Assembly (NCBI GenBank): GCA_003326195.1
Contig: LXQE01000075.1
Span: 137,999-201,998, forward strand
Length of the DNA stretch: 64,000 bases
Reading direction: 5' to 3'
Source: Nostoc punctiforme NIES-2108
Lineage (GTDB): Bacteria; Cyanobacteriota; Cyanobacteriia; Cyanobacteriales; Nostocaceae
Shown here: positions 35,638 through 45,508 of the stretch, piece after piece
Layout: each line of letters opens with the position of its first letter
Numbering within the stretch: position 1 is the stretch's first letter
The notes under the pieces: generated by a model
Database searches by the model: none
What the model saw: the letters and a program-made list of their open reading frames with translations, nothing else
What the model was told of the DNA's origin: nothing
Position numbers and translations under genes: made by a program

Positions 35638-36267
35638 CTATGCCTCAGCATTAACAGCACTCAACTGCATAGGCCCCAAATATTTGGTTAAATAAGGTGA
35701 AAAAACTTCATAAATTAATGTTAGTGGCTGTCCATGATGCCAAAACAAGTAGTGGCGACCCCAAAAAGGCCCAGTTACACCAAAACCGGACTCTAGTGCC
35801 AATGAGTCACCGTAATAAATTCCTCGAACATCCCGATACAATTCTGTGCGAAGACGAGCTAAACTTGCCCAAATTGGTAATGAACGGTTTTGCAAATACT
35901 CATCGACATGACTGGCTTCCCACCACGAAGTAGCATAGGCTAATCTTTGACCAGAAGCGGTACGCAGCCATACTTGTCGTCGTAATCGCGGTTCTGGGAC
36001 AGCTTGGATTAATTCAGGAGCAGCATCCAAGTCGATGCCAATCAATGACATATCAATAACATCTACTTCTACAGCCTCACCTGTGAGCAATTCTAAGTGA
36101 CGTGTTGGAGAGCCGTCACCCAAAAGCATTAGCTGCCATGCAGGTGCTAGCTGAGTGTGAGGTAAACTTTGTTGAATTATTTCCTCCCCTCCTTGCCAAA
36201 TCGGAGTGAGGCGATGCCAAGCTGGTGGCAGTGTTAAGTTGTTTGTCGGCGGAAAAGAAATAGTCAA
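35638..36267 (-). CDS. Chorismate lyase (cyanobacterial UbiC-like)
   Basis: A 209-residue protein of the chorismate-pyruvate lyase family in its cyanobacterial form (sll1797 type), which makes 4-hydroxybenzoate for plastoquinone synthesis. It has the W-Q-L-M-L-L-G-D-G-S-P-T-R-H-L-E core strand, R-R-Q-V-W-L-R-T, A-T-S-W-W and the closing W-G-R-H-Y-L-F-W. The substrate chorismate would come from AroC. Assignment to 4-hydroxybenzoate production follows from the characterised Synechocystis homologue. Confidence 0.85.
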   Translation of the reverse strand: MTISFPPTNNLTLPPAWHRLTPIWQGGEEIIQQSLPHTQLAPAWQLMLLGDGSPTRHLELLTGEAVEVDVIDMSLIGIDLDAAPELIQAVPEPRLRRQVWLRTASGQRLAYATSWWEASHVDEYLQNRSLPIWASLARLRTELYRDVRGIYYGDSLALESGFGVTGPFWGRHYLFWHHGQPLTLIYEVFSPYLTKYLGPMQLSAVNAEA

Positions 36268-36464
36268 TGCTTTTTACAAAACTTCACCTATTTCTATAAA
36301 AGCATAAAAAACTAGTACTTTGACAAGGCAACTCTTAATATGTAATAAGCACTGAGTGGTTCCGAAAAGGACTAAAGTCTTCACTACAAACTTAATATTT
36401 AAGGGTCAATAGTCTAAGGTTTTTTGACCTGTGACTATTGACCCTATGCTTAAACAAGCAAAAA

Positions 36465-36545
36465 TGCGGATGGGGAGACTCGAACTCCCAAGGCAAAGCC
36501 ACACGCACCTCAAGCGTGCGCGTATACCAATTCCGCCACATCCGC
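36465..36545 (-). tRNA. tRNA-Leu (anticodon GAG)
   Basis: An 81-nt class II tRNA on the minus strand. The acceptor stem GCGGATG pairs with CATCCGC, the discriminator base is A, the anticodon stem-loop is CACGC-TTGAGGT-GCGTG with anticodon GAG, and a variable arm and the T-loop GTTCGAGTC are present. The 3' CCA is not encoded; the gene is followed by TTTT. It reads CUC/CUU leucine codons. Confidence 0.95.
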
Positions 36546-36999
36546 ATGATTTGTCTAAGAATAGACTATAGCATAAGAAAATAATTATAGTAAGGTGATA
36601 TCTAAATTCAGTTGCTCAAAAATATAAATTTTCTCAAGGCGGTATCAGACTGACAGAAATTTAGCAGCTGTACAAGGGATATTAAAAAGGGTAGAGCTAC
36701 TGTGTTCGGCGGGGTGCGATCGCGTATCCGTCTGCTGTAGGCGATGTCTACGACGGGCTATGACGCTACGCGATCGCTATCGGCGTCGCAAAAGCCCAGC
36801 TTGTTAGTCTAGCCAAGACTTACAGCAGCAATGTTGTTAGTGTAGTAAGACCCGTAGAGGCAGCAAGCCTGCAATATGCAAGTTTGCTTAGGATCAGGGT
36901 GGCGAATCTCCTGTGATAATTTGAAATAATGCGGAAGCGTTGTTTCAAGTTGGATCAGAGAAAATGTCAATCTACTGGTAATGATATCGAAACTAAAAA
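36546..36999. repeat. Intergenic region with HIP1-containing inverted repeat
   Basis: Upstream of tRNA-Leu and accC. GCGATCGCGTA (36716-36726) and TACGCGATCGC (36767-36777) form a perfect 11-bp inverted repeat around a GC-rich 40-nt segment (CTGTAGGCGATGTCTACG). This is a dispersed Nostoc repeat. No gene is seen. Confidence 0.6.
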
Positions 37000-38343
37000 A
37001 TGAAGTTTGACAAAATATTAATTGCCAATCGGGGAGAAATCGCCCTTCGCATTCTCCGCGCCTGTGAAGAAATGGGAATTGCCACAGTTGCGGTTCACTC
37101 CACCGTTGACCGTAATGCTCTGCACGTCCAACTTGCTGATGAAGCAGTTTGCATTGGCGAACCTGCTAGCAGTAAAAGTTATTTGAATATTCCCAATATT
37201 ATTGCTGCTGCACTGACGCGCAATGCGACTGCCATTCATCCAGGCTATGGTTTTTTGGCAGAAAATGCCCGGTTTGCGGAAATCTGTGCAGACCATCATA
37301 TTGCTTTTATTGGCCCAACTCCAGAAGCTATGAGACGGATGGGCGATAAATCCACTGCCAAAGAAACCATGCAAAAAGCTGGAGTACCGACGGTACCAGG
37401 TAGTGAGGGATTGGTAGAATCCGAGCAAGAAGGATTAGGATTCGCCAAGGATATCGGCTATCCAGTGATGATCAAAGCTACAGCCGGTGGCGGTGGACGG
37501 GGTATGCGCCTAGTTCGTTCTGAAGACGAATTTGTTAAACTTTTTCTCGCAGCCCAAGGTGAAGCAGGAGCAGCTTTTGGGAATTCTGGCGTTTACATAG
37601 AAAAATTTATTGAACGTCCCCGCCACATCGAATTTCAAATTTTGGCAGATAACTACGGTAATGTCATCCACTTGGGTGAACGGGATTGCTCAATTCAGCG
37701 CCGAAATCAAAAGCTGTTAGAAGAAGCTCCTAGTCCGGCTCTCGACCAAGACCTACGTGAGAAAATGGGACAAGCTGCTGTCAAAGCGGCCCAATTCATT
37801 AACTACAGTGGGGCTGGTACTATTGAGTTTCTCTTGGATAGATCCGGTAAATTCTACTTTATGGAAATGAATACCCGGATTCAAGTAGAACATCCTGTGA
37901 CAGAAATGATTACTGGGATTGACTTAGTTGTAGAACAAATCCGCATTGCCCAAGGTGAAAGACTCAAGCTGACCCAAGACCAAGTAGTATTACGAGGTCA
38001 TGCGATCGAATGCCGAATCAATGCCGAAGATCCCGATCATGACTTTCGCCCTTCTCCTGGACGGATCAGTAGCTATCTCCCCCCCGGAGGGCCTGGTGTG
38101 CGGATTGATTCCCACGTTTACACAGATTACCAAATCCCGCCATACTACGATTCTTTGATTGGTAAGTTAATTGTTTGGGCACCAGACCGACCCACTGCTA
38201 TTAACCGGATGAAACGCGCGTTGCGGGAATGTGCCATCACTGGACTACCTACTACTATTGGGTTTCATCAAAAAATTATGGAAACTCCACAGTTTTTGCA
38301 GGGTAATGTCTATACAAATTTTGTGCAGGAAATGAACGGGTAG
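37000..38343 (+). CDS. accC: Acetyl-CoA carboxylase, biotin carboxylase subunit
   Basis: ATP-dependent carboxylation of biotin on the carrier protein, first half of the acetyl-CoA carboxylase reaction in fatty-acid synthesis. 447 residues, normal length. Signatures: N-terminal [15 protein letters not shown], the ATP-grasp glycine loop [18 protein letters not shown], the [14 protein letters not shown] active site with the catalytic Arg, and E-C-R-I-N-A-E-D-P. Soluble part of the heteromeric complex; accB is not in the window. Confidence 0.97.
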   Translation: MKFDKILIANRGEIALRILRACEEMGIATVAVHSTVDRNALHVQLADEAVCIGEPASSKSYLNIPNIIAAALTRNATAIHPGYGFLAENARFAEICADHHIAFIGPTPEAMRRMGDKSTAKETMQKAGVPTVPGSEGLVESEQEGLGFAKDIGYPVMIKATAGGGGRGMRLVRSEDEFVKLFLAAQGEAGAAFGNSGVYIEKFIERPRHIEFQILADNYGNVIHLGERDCSIQRRNQKLLEEAPSPALDQDLREKMGQAAVKAAQFINYSGAGTIEFLLDRSGKFYFMEMNTRIQVEHPVTEMITGIDLVVEQIRIAQGERLKLTQDQVVLRGHAIECRINAEDPDHDFRPSPGRISSYLPPGGPGVRIDSHVYTDYQIPPYYDSLIGKLIVWAPDRPTAINRMKRALRECAITGLPTTIGFHQKIMETPQFLQGNVYTNFVQEMNG

Positions 38344-38363
38344 GAGAGTAGGGAAGGAAAAAG

Positions 38364-38408
38364 GTTATAGGTTACAGGGGACAGGATTATAACCTGTAAC
38401 CTGTAACC
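38364..38408. terminator. Bidirectional hairpin between accC and yggT
   Basis: AGGTTACAGG (38369-38378) pairs with CCTGTAACCT (38393-38402) and is extended by TTATA/TAA edges. It sits in the 64-nt gap between convergent genes. A partial second CCTGTAACC repeat offers an alternative pairing. Confidence 0.6.
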
Positions 38409-38701
38409 TAATTAACACGAGATAGCATAGTCAGCAATCCTTGTTGACCTAGTAGGATTTCTCGTAGCAGGCTGAATATACCAACCCAAATAATAGGTGT
38501 AATGTCTACCCCACCTATAGGTTGCACCAGCTTTCGCAACGGGATTAAAAATGGCTCAGTGGGCCAAGCTATTAAATTAAAGGGCAAACGATTCAGATCC
38601 ACTTGCGGATACCAAGTGAGAATGATACGAAATATAAATAAAAATGTCATGACCCCTAACATAGGGCCAAGAATCCAAGCAGTCAGGTTAACACCAGTCA
38701 T
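38408..38701 (-). CDS. YggT family membrane protein
   Basis: A 97-residue protein with two hydrophobic regions and the YggT pattern: F-R-I-I-L-T-W-Y-P-Q-V-D, the P-T-E-P-F-L-I-P-L-R-K-L-V-Q-P-I-G-G-V-D-I-T-P-I-I loop and a second membrane helix. Relatives in plastids (CCB3/YlmG) help in cytochrome b6f haem binding or nucleoid partitioning, so a thylakoid or envelope role is plausible. Length is typical. Confidence 0.88.
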   Translation of the reverse strand: MTGVNLTAWILGPMLGVMTFLFIFRIILTWYPQVDLNRLPFNLIAWPTEPFLIPLRKLVQPIGGVDITPIIWVGIFSLLREILLGQQGLLTMLSRVN

Positions 38702-38979
38702 CGGTTTCAGGTACTATCTATCTGTAAAGAGAGAAAAAACTTAGGCGCAGGCCGTCGTAGACATCGCTAAAAATTTTAAGCTTTGTAAAGCACTCCGATC
38801 ATTATTTTAACCAAATGCTGTCACTTCCATCTGAAATAGAAAAGCGAATTTGCCCGCGCGATTAACTCAATAATTGGTGAAAGCAGTTACCAAGTTTGGC
38901 AGTTCAGAGTTAGAGGCTTCTCAAGAAAGTAATACACTATTAAAATTAGGATGAACTGTGTAAAAAAAGGTTGAGAAGT

Positions 38980-39099
38980 ATGACGCCTTCTTTAGCAAAT
39001 TTTCTTTGGAGTCTGCTATGGGGTACAGCAATTGTTGTAATACCCGTTACAGTTGGTCTAATTTTCATTAGCCAAAAAGATAAAATACAGCGTTCATAA
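38980..39099 (+). CDS. psbX: Photosystem II protein PsbX
   Basis: A 39-residue single-span protein starting M-T-P-S-L-A-N-F-L-W-S-L and ending Q-K-D-K-I-Q-R-S, which is the cyanobacterial PsbX sequence pattern. It binds near cytochrome b559 and the QB side of photosystem II and supports quinone exchange. One transmembrane helix (about residues 10-30). It is a short gene of its own, just upstream of ycf66. Confidence 0.93.
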   Translation: MTPSLANFLWSLLWGTAIVVIPVTVGLIFISQKDKIQRS

Positions 39100-39346
39100 T
39101 GCTTATGAGAGTTAATTTAACTCTCATAATCGATTGTCTGTCAGCTATCTACTTAATTGCACTAAAAGCGGCATTTTGTGCGGCTGGTGGCAGTTGTAGA
39201 TGACAGACATAGGTGTTTTTACTTTTCGGTGAATAGCTTCAGAGCTTCTTTGCCAGAGGCTTTGAAGCTTCAATATATCGTGACTAATTAGAGTAGTGAT
39301 TTTAATTGTGACTCGCTAACATAGATTTGATATTGGGAAAACAGCA

Positions 39347-40267
39347 ATGATAAATTTTGGGCTGAACTCAGCCAGTTTTCTGGCTCAGGTTAATTTTGGG
39401 GCAAACTCAGCCAGTATTCTAGGAATTTTCCTGGCTGTGGCTGGGGCAGCACTGTATTTTCTCCGCACTGTGCGCCCAGAATTGTCACGAGATCAAGATA
39501 TCTTTTTTGCGGCAGTCGGCTTGCTTTGCGGCTTCATTCTTGTCTTTCAAGGATGGCGGCTTGACCCGATTTTACAATTTGGTCAACTGCTTTTAGTTGG
39601 CACAACTGTGTTTTTTGCAGTTGAAAGTATTCGCCTGCGGAGTATAGCTACCCAGCAAGCAAAGCGCAACACTCCGATTGTGGACGATGAGCGGGAGGTA
39701 AGCGGAAATTATTCAATGAACCGCAACCGCAAGAGGTATGGGGCTGAGATGGAGGCAGACTTAGATCCACTACCTTATGAAGACGAGGAAGAACGACCCT
39801 CGCGTCGCCGGATTCAGGGTAGCAGAGATGAGATTTCCACTCGTGATGACTACTACGAGGAACAACCCCCCCGTCGCACAGAACGCCGCAACAGCAGCAG
39901 TAGTGAAAGACAGGCTCCATCTGATAGAACGCGTCGGCGGACTTCTGGTCGTCCCGTGAATCGCCCTTCTGAAAGCTCTGAAGATGAAAATTGGGGTTCT
40001 TCATCTAGGCAAGTTGATGATTGGGAAAGTTCGGGTGGGGAAGTCAGAAAACCTTCTCGTCGTAGTAATAACGGGTCTGGGCGTCCCGAAAGTCGTGAAG
40101 ATGATGTTTCTTCCAGACCGAGAAGGCGTCGTCCACCCACTGACTCAACTCCTCGAAGACCGCGCGAAGATGATGATGCGATCCCAACTGATTATGTGCC
40201 ATACAGCCCGATGGAAAAACCAAATGAGGGACCAGATAATTTGACCGATTTTGATGACGATGTTTAA
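39347..40267 (+). CDS. ycf66: Ycf66 family protein
   Basis: A 306-residue protein. Residues 1-105 contain three hydrophobic segments and match Ycf66, a family kept in cyanobacteria and some plastids (L-A-V-A-G-A-A-L-Y-F-L-R-T-V-R-P-E-L-S-R-D-Q-D, L-L-C-G-F-I-L-V-F-Q-G-W-R-L-D-P-I). The remaining 200 residues are a long, disordered, Arg/Ser/Asp/Pro-rich tail with mixed charge, unusual in composition. Function unknown; membrane protein. psbX upstream is a common neighbour. Confidence 0.88.
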   Translation: MINFGLNSASFLAQVNFGANSASILGIFLAVAGAALYFLRTVRPELSRDQDIFFAAVGLLCGFILVFQGWRLDPILQFGQLLLVGTTVFFAVESIRLRSIATQQAKRNTPIVDDEREVSGNYSMNRNRKRYGAEMEADLDPLPYEDEEERPSRRRIQGSRDEISTRDDYYEEQPPRRTERRNSSSSERQAPSDRTRRRTSGRPVNRPSESSEDENWGSSSRQVDDWESSGGEVRKPSRRSNNGSGRPESREDDVSSRPRRRRPPTDSTPRRPREDDDAIPTDYVPYSPMEKPNEGPDNLTDFDDDV

Positions 40268-40314
40268 AACAGTTGGCGTGCAAGTAAGTTTAGAGGCGAC
40301 GGAAAACAGTTGAG

Positions 40315-40875
40315 GTGGAAAAATTTACGCCGACATTTTGGCTCCAAAGACCAATTCATTGGAGCCTGGTTTTTGGTTTAACAAGTTTGCTTGTATCTTG
40401 TGGTGCTAACGATATTCCCATAGGGCCTACTTCTCTTAACAGTCGCTACACCGAGGAGCAACCTGCTTTGAGTGGAAATGGGCGCTTTTTAGCGTTTGTA
40501 TCTAATCGCAATGGTAATCAGCAGCTACTAGTGTACGATTTGGAGAGGCAACTGTTTATTGGCACTCCGGGGATAAACCGACAGGAGACAATTGCCGAAA
40601 GTCCAAGTTTGAGCTACACAGGGCGTTATATTTCTTATCTTACTAGCGATCAAGGTAGACCAGTAGTGGCACTTTACGATCGCGCTACGCAACAGTCGCA
40701 AATTGTCACACCAATTTATCGCGGCTGGGTCAGAAAACCAAATATAAGTCCAGATGGACGTTATGTTGTATTTGAAACCGCAACTCGTGGTCAGTGGGAT
40801 ATTGAAGTCCTAGACCGGGGGCCAAATATTGAGTTAGATATTCCCAACGGTGCAACCGTAGGTTCACCTCCGTAG
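40315..40875 (+). CDS. TolB-like beta-propeller lipoprotein
   Basis: A 186-residue protein from GTG at 40315. A lipobox (L-L-V-S-C) ends a hydrophobic signal, so it is probably a lipoprotein. Repeated TolB/PD40 beta-propeller blades follow: F-V-S-N-R-N-G-N-Q-Q-L-L-V-Y-D-L-E, Y-L-T-S-D-Q-G-R-P-V-V-A-L-Y-D, and P-N-I-S-P-D-G-R-Y-V-V-F-E. Too short for a full propeller, so it may oligomerise or partner the paralogue downstream. Function unknown. Confidence 0.75.
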   Translation: MEKFTPTFWLQRPIHWSLVFGLTSLLVSCGANDIPIGPTSLNSRYTEEQPALSGNGRFLAFVSNRNGNQQLLVYDLERQLFIGTPGINRQETIAESPSLSYTGRYISYLTSDQGRPVVALYDRATQQSQIVTPIYRGWVRKPNISPDGRYVVFETATRGQWDIEVLDRGPNIELDIPNGATVGSPP

Positions 40876-40941
40876 GGAAAAAGTTAGGAGTTAGGAGTTA
40901 GGAGTTGTGAGACTATTGACTAATTACTAATGACTAATTAT

Positions 40942-41466
40942 ATGAAACGTGTTTTTTTTATACCTGTATTTTTCTGTTTAAATTTATTGACTGGATGTTT
41001 TGGCTACCCTCGTCTTTTGAGTTATCCCTTTGATCCAGGGGGTCGGAGTCTCAATAGTTTAGCGTCGGAATTAAACCCCCAAATTTCTGGGAGATACATT
41101 GTTTTTATTACTGACCGGCGCGGTAGCCAAGATGTTTATATGTTTGATACGGTCAATCGTGATTTGGTTGATTTGCCAGGTTTAAATTCCTTTGATGCGA
41201 TCGCAAATCATCCTAGCGTTTCACAAGATGGTCGTTATATTGTATTTGCGGCTAGCCGTCAGGGGCGATCGGCTATTTTTCTCTACGACAGAGAAACACG
41301 CCAATCGCGGAATTTGACCAATAACCTGCAAGCCGAAGTTCGTAACCCTACAATTAGCGCTGATGGTAGCAGAATCGCTTTTGAGTCTAGTAATAATGGT
41401 CAGTGGGATGTTTTAGTATATGACCGTTATGGACGACCGTTGAATATACCTCAAGAACCGCGTTGA
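40942..41466 (+). CDS. TolB-like beta-propeller lipoprotein (paralogue)
   Basis: A 174-residue protein from ATG at 40942 (an in-frame ATG at 40930 adds four residues). Lipobox L-L-T-G-C follows a hydrophobic leader. The PD40 blades (F-I-T-D-R-R-G-S-Q-D-V-Y-M-F-D, F-A-A-S-R-Q-G-R-S-A-I-F-L-Y-D, A-F-E-S-S-N-N-G-Q-W-D-V-L-V-Y-D) parallel those of the preceding gene, pointing to a tandem duplication. A short repeat (TTAGGAGTTAGGAG) lies between the two genes. Confidence 0.78.
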   Translation: MKRVFFIPVFFCLNLLTGCFGYPRLLSYPFDPGGRSLNSLASELNPQISGRYIVFITDRRGSQDVYMFDTVNRDLVDLPGLNSFDAIANHPSVSQDGRYIVFAASRQGRSAIFLYDRETRQSRNLTNNLQAEVRNPTISADGSRIAFESSNNGQWDVLVYDRYGRPLNIPQEPR

Positions 41467-41524
41467 ACTATAGTTAGGAGTTAAGAGTTAGGAGTTAAAA
41501 TTCCTCACTCCTAACTCCTCACCT

Positions 41525-42529
41525 CTAACTTTTGTTTTCTACTTGTTGCACAGATTCAATGAGCGATCGCACTTGTTCCGTCCCCTCAGAAGCTTCAAAT
41601 GATAGGGGAAACTTACCGCGAAGGATCATCCGCAAACCGAGGGGTGCAAGACTGAGTAATCCTTTTAAATCCCGAAAATAATTACCGACTACTTGTACAC
41701 CAAATTGACGTTCATCAATCCAACCACCTTCTTTAACTAAATCTACCAATACTTTCCGGTGACGAATTGAGCGACTATCGCTAGCTTGTTTGTGGGTGAG
41801 AATTTCTTGTTTAACTTTGGTGATTTGTTCTAATGGCGCAACTTCCATTGGACAAACAGAATCGCAGTATAAACAACGGGTGCAACCCCATACGCCTTTA
41901 GTACCTTCGTTGTAGCTTTCTAAACGATTTTCGGTATCGCTATCGCGGGAGTCTGCTACCATTCGGTAAGCTTTGGCAAGGGCATGGGGGCCTACGAAGT
42001 CTGGATTAACTTCACGAGCGTTGCATTCAGAGTAACAAGCACCGCACATAATACAGTTACCAGTTTGATCGAGGCGCGATCGCTCTTGTGGTGTTTGCAA
42101 AAACTCTCTTTCTGGTACTTGTCGTGCTGCCGTACTCACATAAGGGGCGACTGCCTCTAGATTATTCCAAAAGCTGCTCATATCTACAACTAAATCTTTA
42201 ATCACGGGCATATTGCCGAGAGGCGCGATCGTGATTTCACCAATAGCATTTACTTTACTTGGGGATGATGGTATTTGTTGTAATCTGGCAAGTTCACTCC
42301 CAACATTTTCTTTACAAGCTAAAGCCGAACGCCCATTAATTCGCATAGCACAGCTACCACAAATGGTGTTGCGGCAATTTTTGCGAAATGCCAAAGTTCC
42401 ATCTTGCTCCCACTTAATCTGATTGAGGCAATCCAAGATTGTATTACCTGGTTCGGCTTCCACAAGGTAGGTTTGCACAACAGGGGAGGAATTTTGTTGC
42501 TGTCGAATGATCTTAAAAATAACTTCCAT
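41525..42529 (-). CDS. sdhB: Succinate dehydrogenase/fumarate reductase iron-sulfur subunit
   Basis: Electron-transfer subunit of succinate dehydrogenase (cyanobacterial type, feeding plastoquinone). ATG at 42529 gives 334 residues. [2Fe-2S] ligands: C-R-N-T-I-C-G-S-C and the distal C of A-L-A-C. Further clusters: C-I-M-C-G-A-C-Y-S-E-C and C-T-R-C-L-Y-C-D-S-V-C-P. It ends with a helical tail of about 90 residues longer than in E. coli SdhB. No sdhA is adjacent. Peripheral on the thylakoid/cytoplasmic membrane. Confidence 0.92.
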   Translation of the reverse strand: MEVIFKIIRQQQNSSPVVQTYLVEAEPGNTILDCLNQIKWEQDGTLAFRKNCRNTICGSCAMRINGRSALACKENVGSELARLQQIPSSPSKVNAIGEITIAPLGNMPVIKDLVVDMSSFWNNLEAVAPYVSTAARQVPEREFLQTPQERSRLDQTGNCIMCGACYSECNAREVNPDFVGPHALAKAYRMVADSRDSDTENRLESYNEGTKGVWGCTRCLYCDSVCPMEVAPLEQITKVKQEILTHKQASDSRSIRHRKVLVDLVKEGGWIDERQFGVQVVGNYFRDLKGLLSLAPLGLRMILRGKFPLSFEASEGTEQVRSLIESVQQVENKS

Positions 42530-44008
42530 AACTACCAAAATTTTAAAATTACTTCACCAGCCTCAAAAATCATGAATCAAAGCGAATCAAAGCAGGTAGT
42601 TGCGAAAAGTGAGTTATACTTTTTCGCCCCTAATTCAACCCCTGGTGTTAATAGGCTGACGATTCAAGGGCTACTGATTCTAGTTTAAGGATAACCATTA
42701 AAATTTTACTTGTAGTAGCCTTGTAGGCAAGATTTTTGTCAAATTCTGAGTTAAAACGCCAAAAATGTAATCGCAGCTTTGCATTAAATTTACCTGTTTG
42801 GGAATGTAAAGGAAAGAGAGTTTGCTGAAAAAGTAACTTAAGTTGATCTTTGACCTAGCGATCGTATCCAAATGAAATGTATCTGAAGTTAGCAACACGT
42901 CTTAATGTCAACTTTAGTCAAGCAGTCCTGACAGTAAAATTTCATCAAGTGGTAGCGAAGGCGGAATTTTTTGATTATATAGAAGTGTGAAAGCCTATGT
43001 TTAATATATAGTAGTGGCAATCAAGCACTAGGCAGATGTTAAGAGATTTGTTCTTCCCATAGACAGACGTGCAAAATCCTCTGACTGCTTTTGACCTGAA
43101 GATAATAAACCGAGGAAAAATCCCTACCACTTTCAAAGAAAAGTTAGATCGCCGCGAAACCCGGAGGTGCGAGACTTTTCGCTTTTTGGCTTGCTCTCAA
43201 TCAAGAAAATATGGGATTGAACTCATTGGTCAAAACTGCTCGTCTCAATTATATAAATTTTTATAAAAGCCAGATAGCAATGCTCACGCTTGCAAGAAAG
43301 GGTTAAGAAAATCGTCATTGCTTTTTTCAACTTTCAAGTCCAGGAATTTAAATAAAAATTTACCAGCAACTTTAATTCAAAATTAAACAACTATTTTGCT
43401 ATTATTAGTCCATGCTAGTATTTAATATAAAATTACGAAGTAGCAAAACCAGAATCAATAGCCGTATCAGCGCGGTTACTACTGCTTTGTTGATTCGTAA
43501 TGTAGAGACAAGAAAATTCATGTCTCTACTGGTAGGACAAAAGGGTGTATGCCCGTAGGACTCTATTGAAATACTATGCTGTCCTAAGCTTGAGAGGACG
43601 AGTGGAGAAAACTCTACTTGCTCATTGACAAGAAAGGCAAGCACTGAAAGTGAAAAACCTGCAATTTTTTTGGTCTACGACTTATTTGCAGTAGAACCTA
43701 ACCCCATTTGTAAAGGTGGCTGAAAGTTACACCGCTACAGTAGCGCCAAAGGAGAAAATAGTTTTCTTTCTGATGGCGAATAATGGTTAAAAGTGCCGTA
43801 ACATCACCAAAATTAATGTCTGTGGCAACTATGGCCTCTAGTTGGTTGTGGACAACCATATAATAGAAGTGCTTTTGGCTCCTATCGGCAGGAATTCACC
43901 CGTTACACTAGGGTCTTCAGTAGCTCTATGCAAATGCTAAAAAATTAAATGCTGGCATGAGACTACATCGTTTATCAGTTTGGAGAGAGTAAGGAAAATT
44001 TGAGCATA
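42530..44008. other. Long intergenic region upstream of the AbrB gene (about 1.5 kb)
   Basis: No confident gene. A 65-codon frame at 43069-43266 has GTG start and no recognised homology. A perfect 9-bp hairpin GTAGAGACA/TGTCTCTAC lies at 43502-43529, of the same family as 24468. The AbrB start is preceded by AAGGA at 43991-43995. The length and the absence of repeats beyond the hairpin suggest a long leader, a non-coding RNA or relic genes. Confidence 0.5.
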
Positions 44009-44446
44009 ATGACTGAAACTGCAACCGCGCCATTAACTGGAAAAGCACTACTTGCTAAAGTAAAAGAACTTTCCACATTACCACGCCGAGAAAGAGCTAA
44101 ACAGTGCGGCTATTACACTGTTACTAAGAATAACCAGGTTCGTGTCAATCTCACCGATTTTTATGACGCTTTGCTATCTGCTAGAGGAATTCCTCTAAGT
44201 CCAGAAGCACCTAAAGATGGTCGTGGTCGTGAACCGACATATCGGGTTAGTGTCCATCAAAATGGTCAAATTGTAATTGGTGCTACATATACCAAAGCAA
44301 TGGGCTTGAAGGCTGGAGATGAGTTTGAAATTAGGCTGGGATACAAACATATTCACCTGATTCAACTAGGTGAAAGCGATAAAAAACTAACTTCACAAGA
44401 TATAGATTCTGACGAATCAGACGAAGATTTGGAAGACGAAGAGTAA
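44009..44446 (+). CDS. Cyanobacterial AbrB-like transcriptional regulator (cyAbrB)
   Basis: A 145-residue regulator of the cyAbrB family (CalA/CalB in Anabaena), conserved across cyanobacteria and involved in carbon/nitrogen and hydrogenase control. N-terminal P-L-T-G-K-A-L-L-A-K-V-K-E-L-S, R-R-E-R-A-K-Q-C-G-Y-Y-T-V, and a C-terminal AbrB-type swapped-hairpin domain (Y-R-V-S-V-H-Q-N-G-Q-I-V-I-G, G-L-K-A-G-D-E-F-E-I-R-L-G). It ends in an acidic Asp/Glu tail. ATG at 44009 matches the family start; TTG at 44000 is closer to AAGGA. Which of the two family members this is, was not resolved. Confidence 0.9.
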   Translation: MTETATAPLTGKALLAKVKELSTLPRRERAKQCGYYTVTKNNQVRVNLTDFYDALLSARGIPLSPEAPKDGRGREPTYRVSVHQNGQIVIGATYTKAMGLKAGDEFEIRLGYKHIHLIQLGESDKKLTSQDIDSDESDEDLEDEE

Positions 44447-44610
44447 ATTTGCTGATGGTAGGGATAAGTTTCAGGTGATGATAACTTGTCCTTACCCCGA
44501 CAGCAAATTGGTAGCCAGCTAAAAAATACGATTAGGCCCCTTGCAGAATTCACCAAATTTAGTAGAGTCTTGATTAATCAGCAAGAAATCTATAATGCAA
44601 GAAGTCTATC

Positions 44611-45471
44611 GTGTTTTTTTTGTTTATTTTGATAACTTTCTTTGAGTCTTCACTCAACGCCTTACTGGCGTTTATAGAAAATGCACCGCCATTAGTTATA
44701 GTGACGGCATTTTTTGTCTGCTGGATAGTTTGCTGGTTGCCAGTAGCAACAGTATCAGCAATATTGCTTAATTGGCAACCTCCTAAACCTTTACAGCCAG
44801 AGCAAAAAATGCCGTTATTGGTGTCACTTTACCTATTAGCTCCCCCCATCCTCTGGGGAGTTGCTTGGTTGACTAATAAATCTTTTTTAGATTACGGCTT
44901 TGTAGGCAATTTTTCAACTCTTGGTTTTTTAGCACTAGGTTTTAGTTTGGGAGTGCTGAGTCTAGCTATTGTATTTAGTGGGCAATTCTGGTTAGGTTGG
45001 TGTTCTTTTGAAAAATCGAATTTCAAGTTACTACTACCCATATTGCTACCGATTTTCTTGATAGCGTTATTAGTCGGTGGGATAGAAGAGTTAGTTTTTC
45101 GCGGTTTCCTGTTCACAGAATTAGCGCAGGATTACCCCGTTTGGGTAGCAGCAGCAATTTCTAGCTTGATTTTTGCCTTGTTACACTTGGTTTGGGAGCA
45201 ACGTGAAACTGCACCCCAACTTCCTGGATTATGGCTGATGGGAATGGTGCTGGTGTTAGCACGCTTTGCCTCTAGCGGTAATTTGGGTTTAGCTTGGGGA
45301 TTGCACGCGGGATGGGTATGGGCGATCGCTACCATAGATACAGCAGAACTAATTACTTACACTGGTATTGTCTCTGACTGGTTCACAGGTAAAAATAAAA
45401 AACCCCTGGCTGGCTTGGCGGGAATTATTTGTGTATTGGGAACTGGAGTAATTATATGGTTCAACTCTTAA
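44611..45471 (+). CDS. CPBP family intramembrane glutamic protease
   Basis: A 286-residue polytopic membrane protein (about seven hydrophobic segments). The protease motifs are present: E-E-L-V-F-R-G in the first, F-A-L-L-H in the second, and a late G-L-H-A-G-W helix, typical of CPBP (CaaX/bacteriocin-processing type) enzymes. GTG at 44611 is the start. Substrate unknown; some relatives protect against peptide bacteriocins. It is followed by a 16-bp palindromic hairpin. Confidence 0.85.
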   Translation: MFFLFILITFFESSLNALLAFIENAPPLVIVTAFFVCWIVCWLPVATVSAILLNWQPPKPLQPEQKMPLLVSLYLLAPPILWGVAWLTNKSFLDYGFVGNFSTLGFLALGFSLGVLSLAIVFSGQFWLGWCSFEKSNFKLLLPILLPIFLIALLVGGIEELVFRGFLFTELAQDYPVWVAAAISSLIFALLHLVWEQRETAPQLPGLWLMGMVLVLARFASSGNLGLAWGLHAGWVWAIATIDTAELITYTGIVSDWFTGKNKKPLAGLAGIICVLGTGVIIWFNS

Positions 45472-45508
45472 GTATTTTAATTTCCCATAGAGACATGTAC
45501 GTTAACGC

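Noticed and set aside
43069..43266. 65-codon plus-strand frame starting with GTG
   Set aside because: No recognised family, no clear ribosome binding site and ordinary composition for chance frames; left as part of the intergenic entry.
44595..44644. ATG at 44595 as the start of the CPBP protease
   Set aside because: It is in another frame and ends at TGA after 16 codons; GTG at 44611 is in the protease frame.
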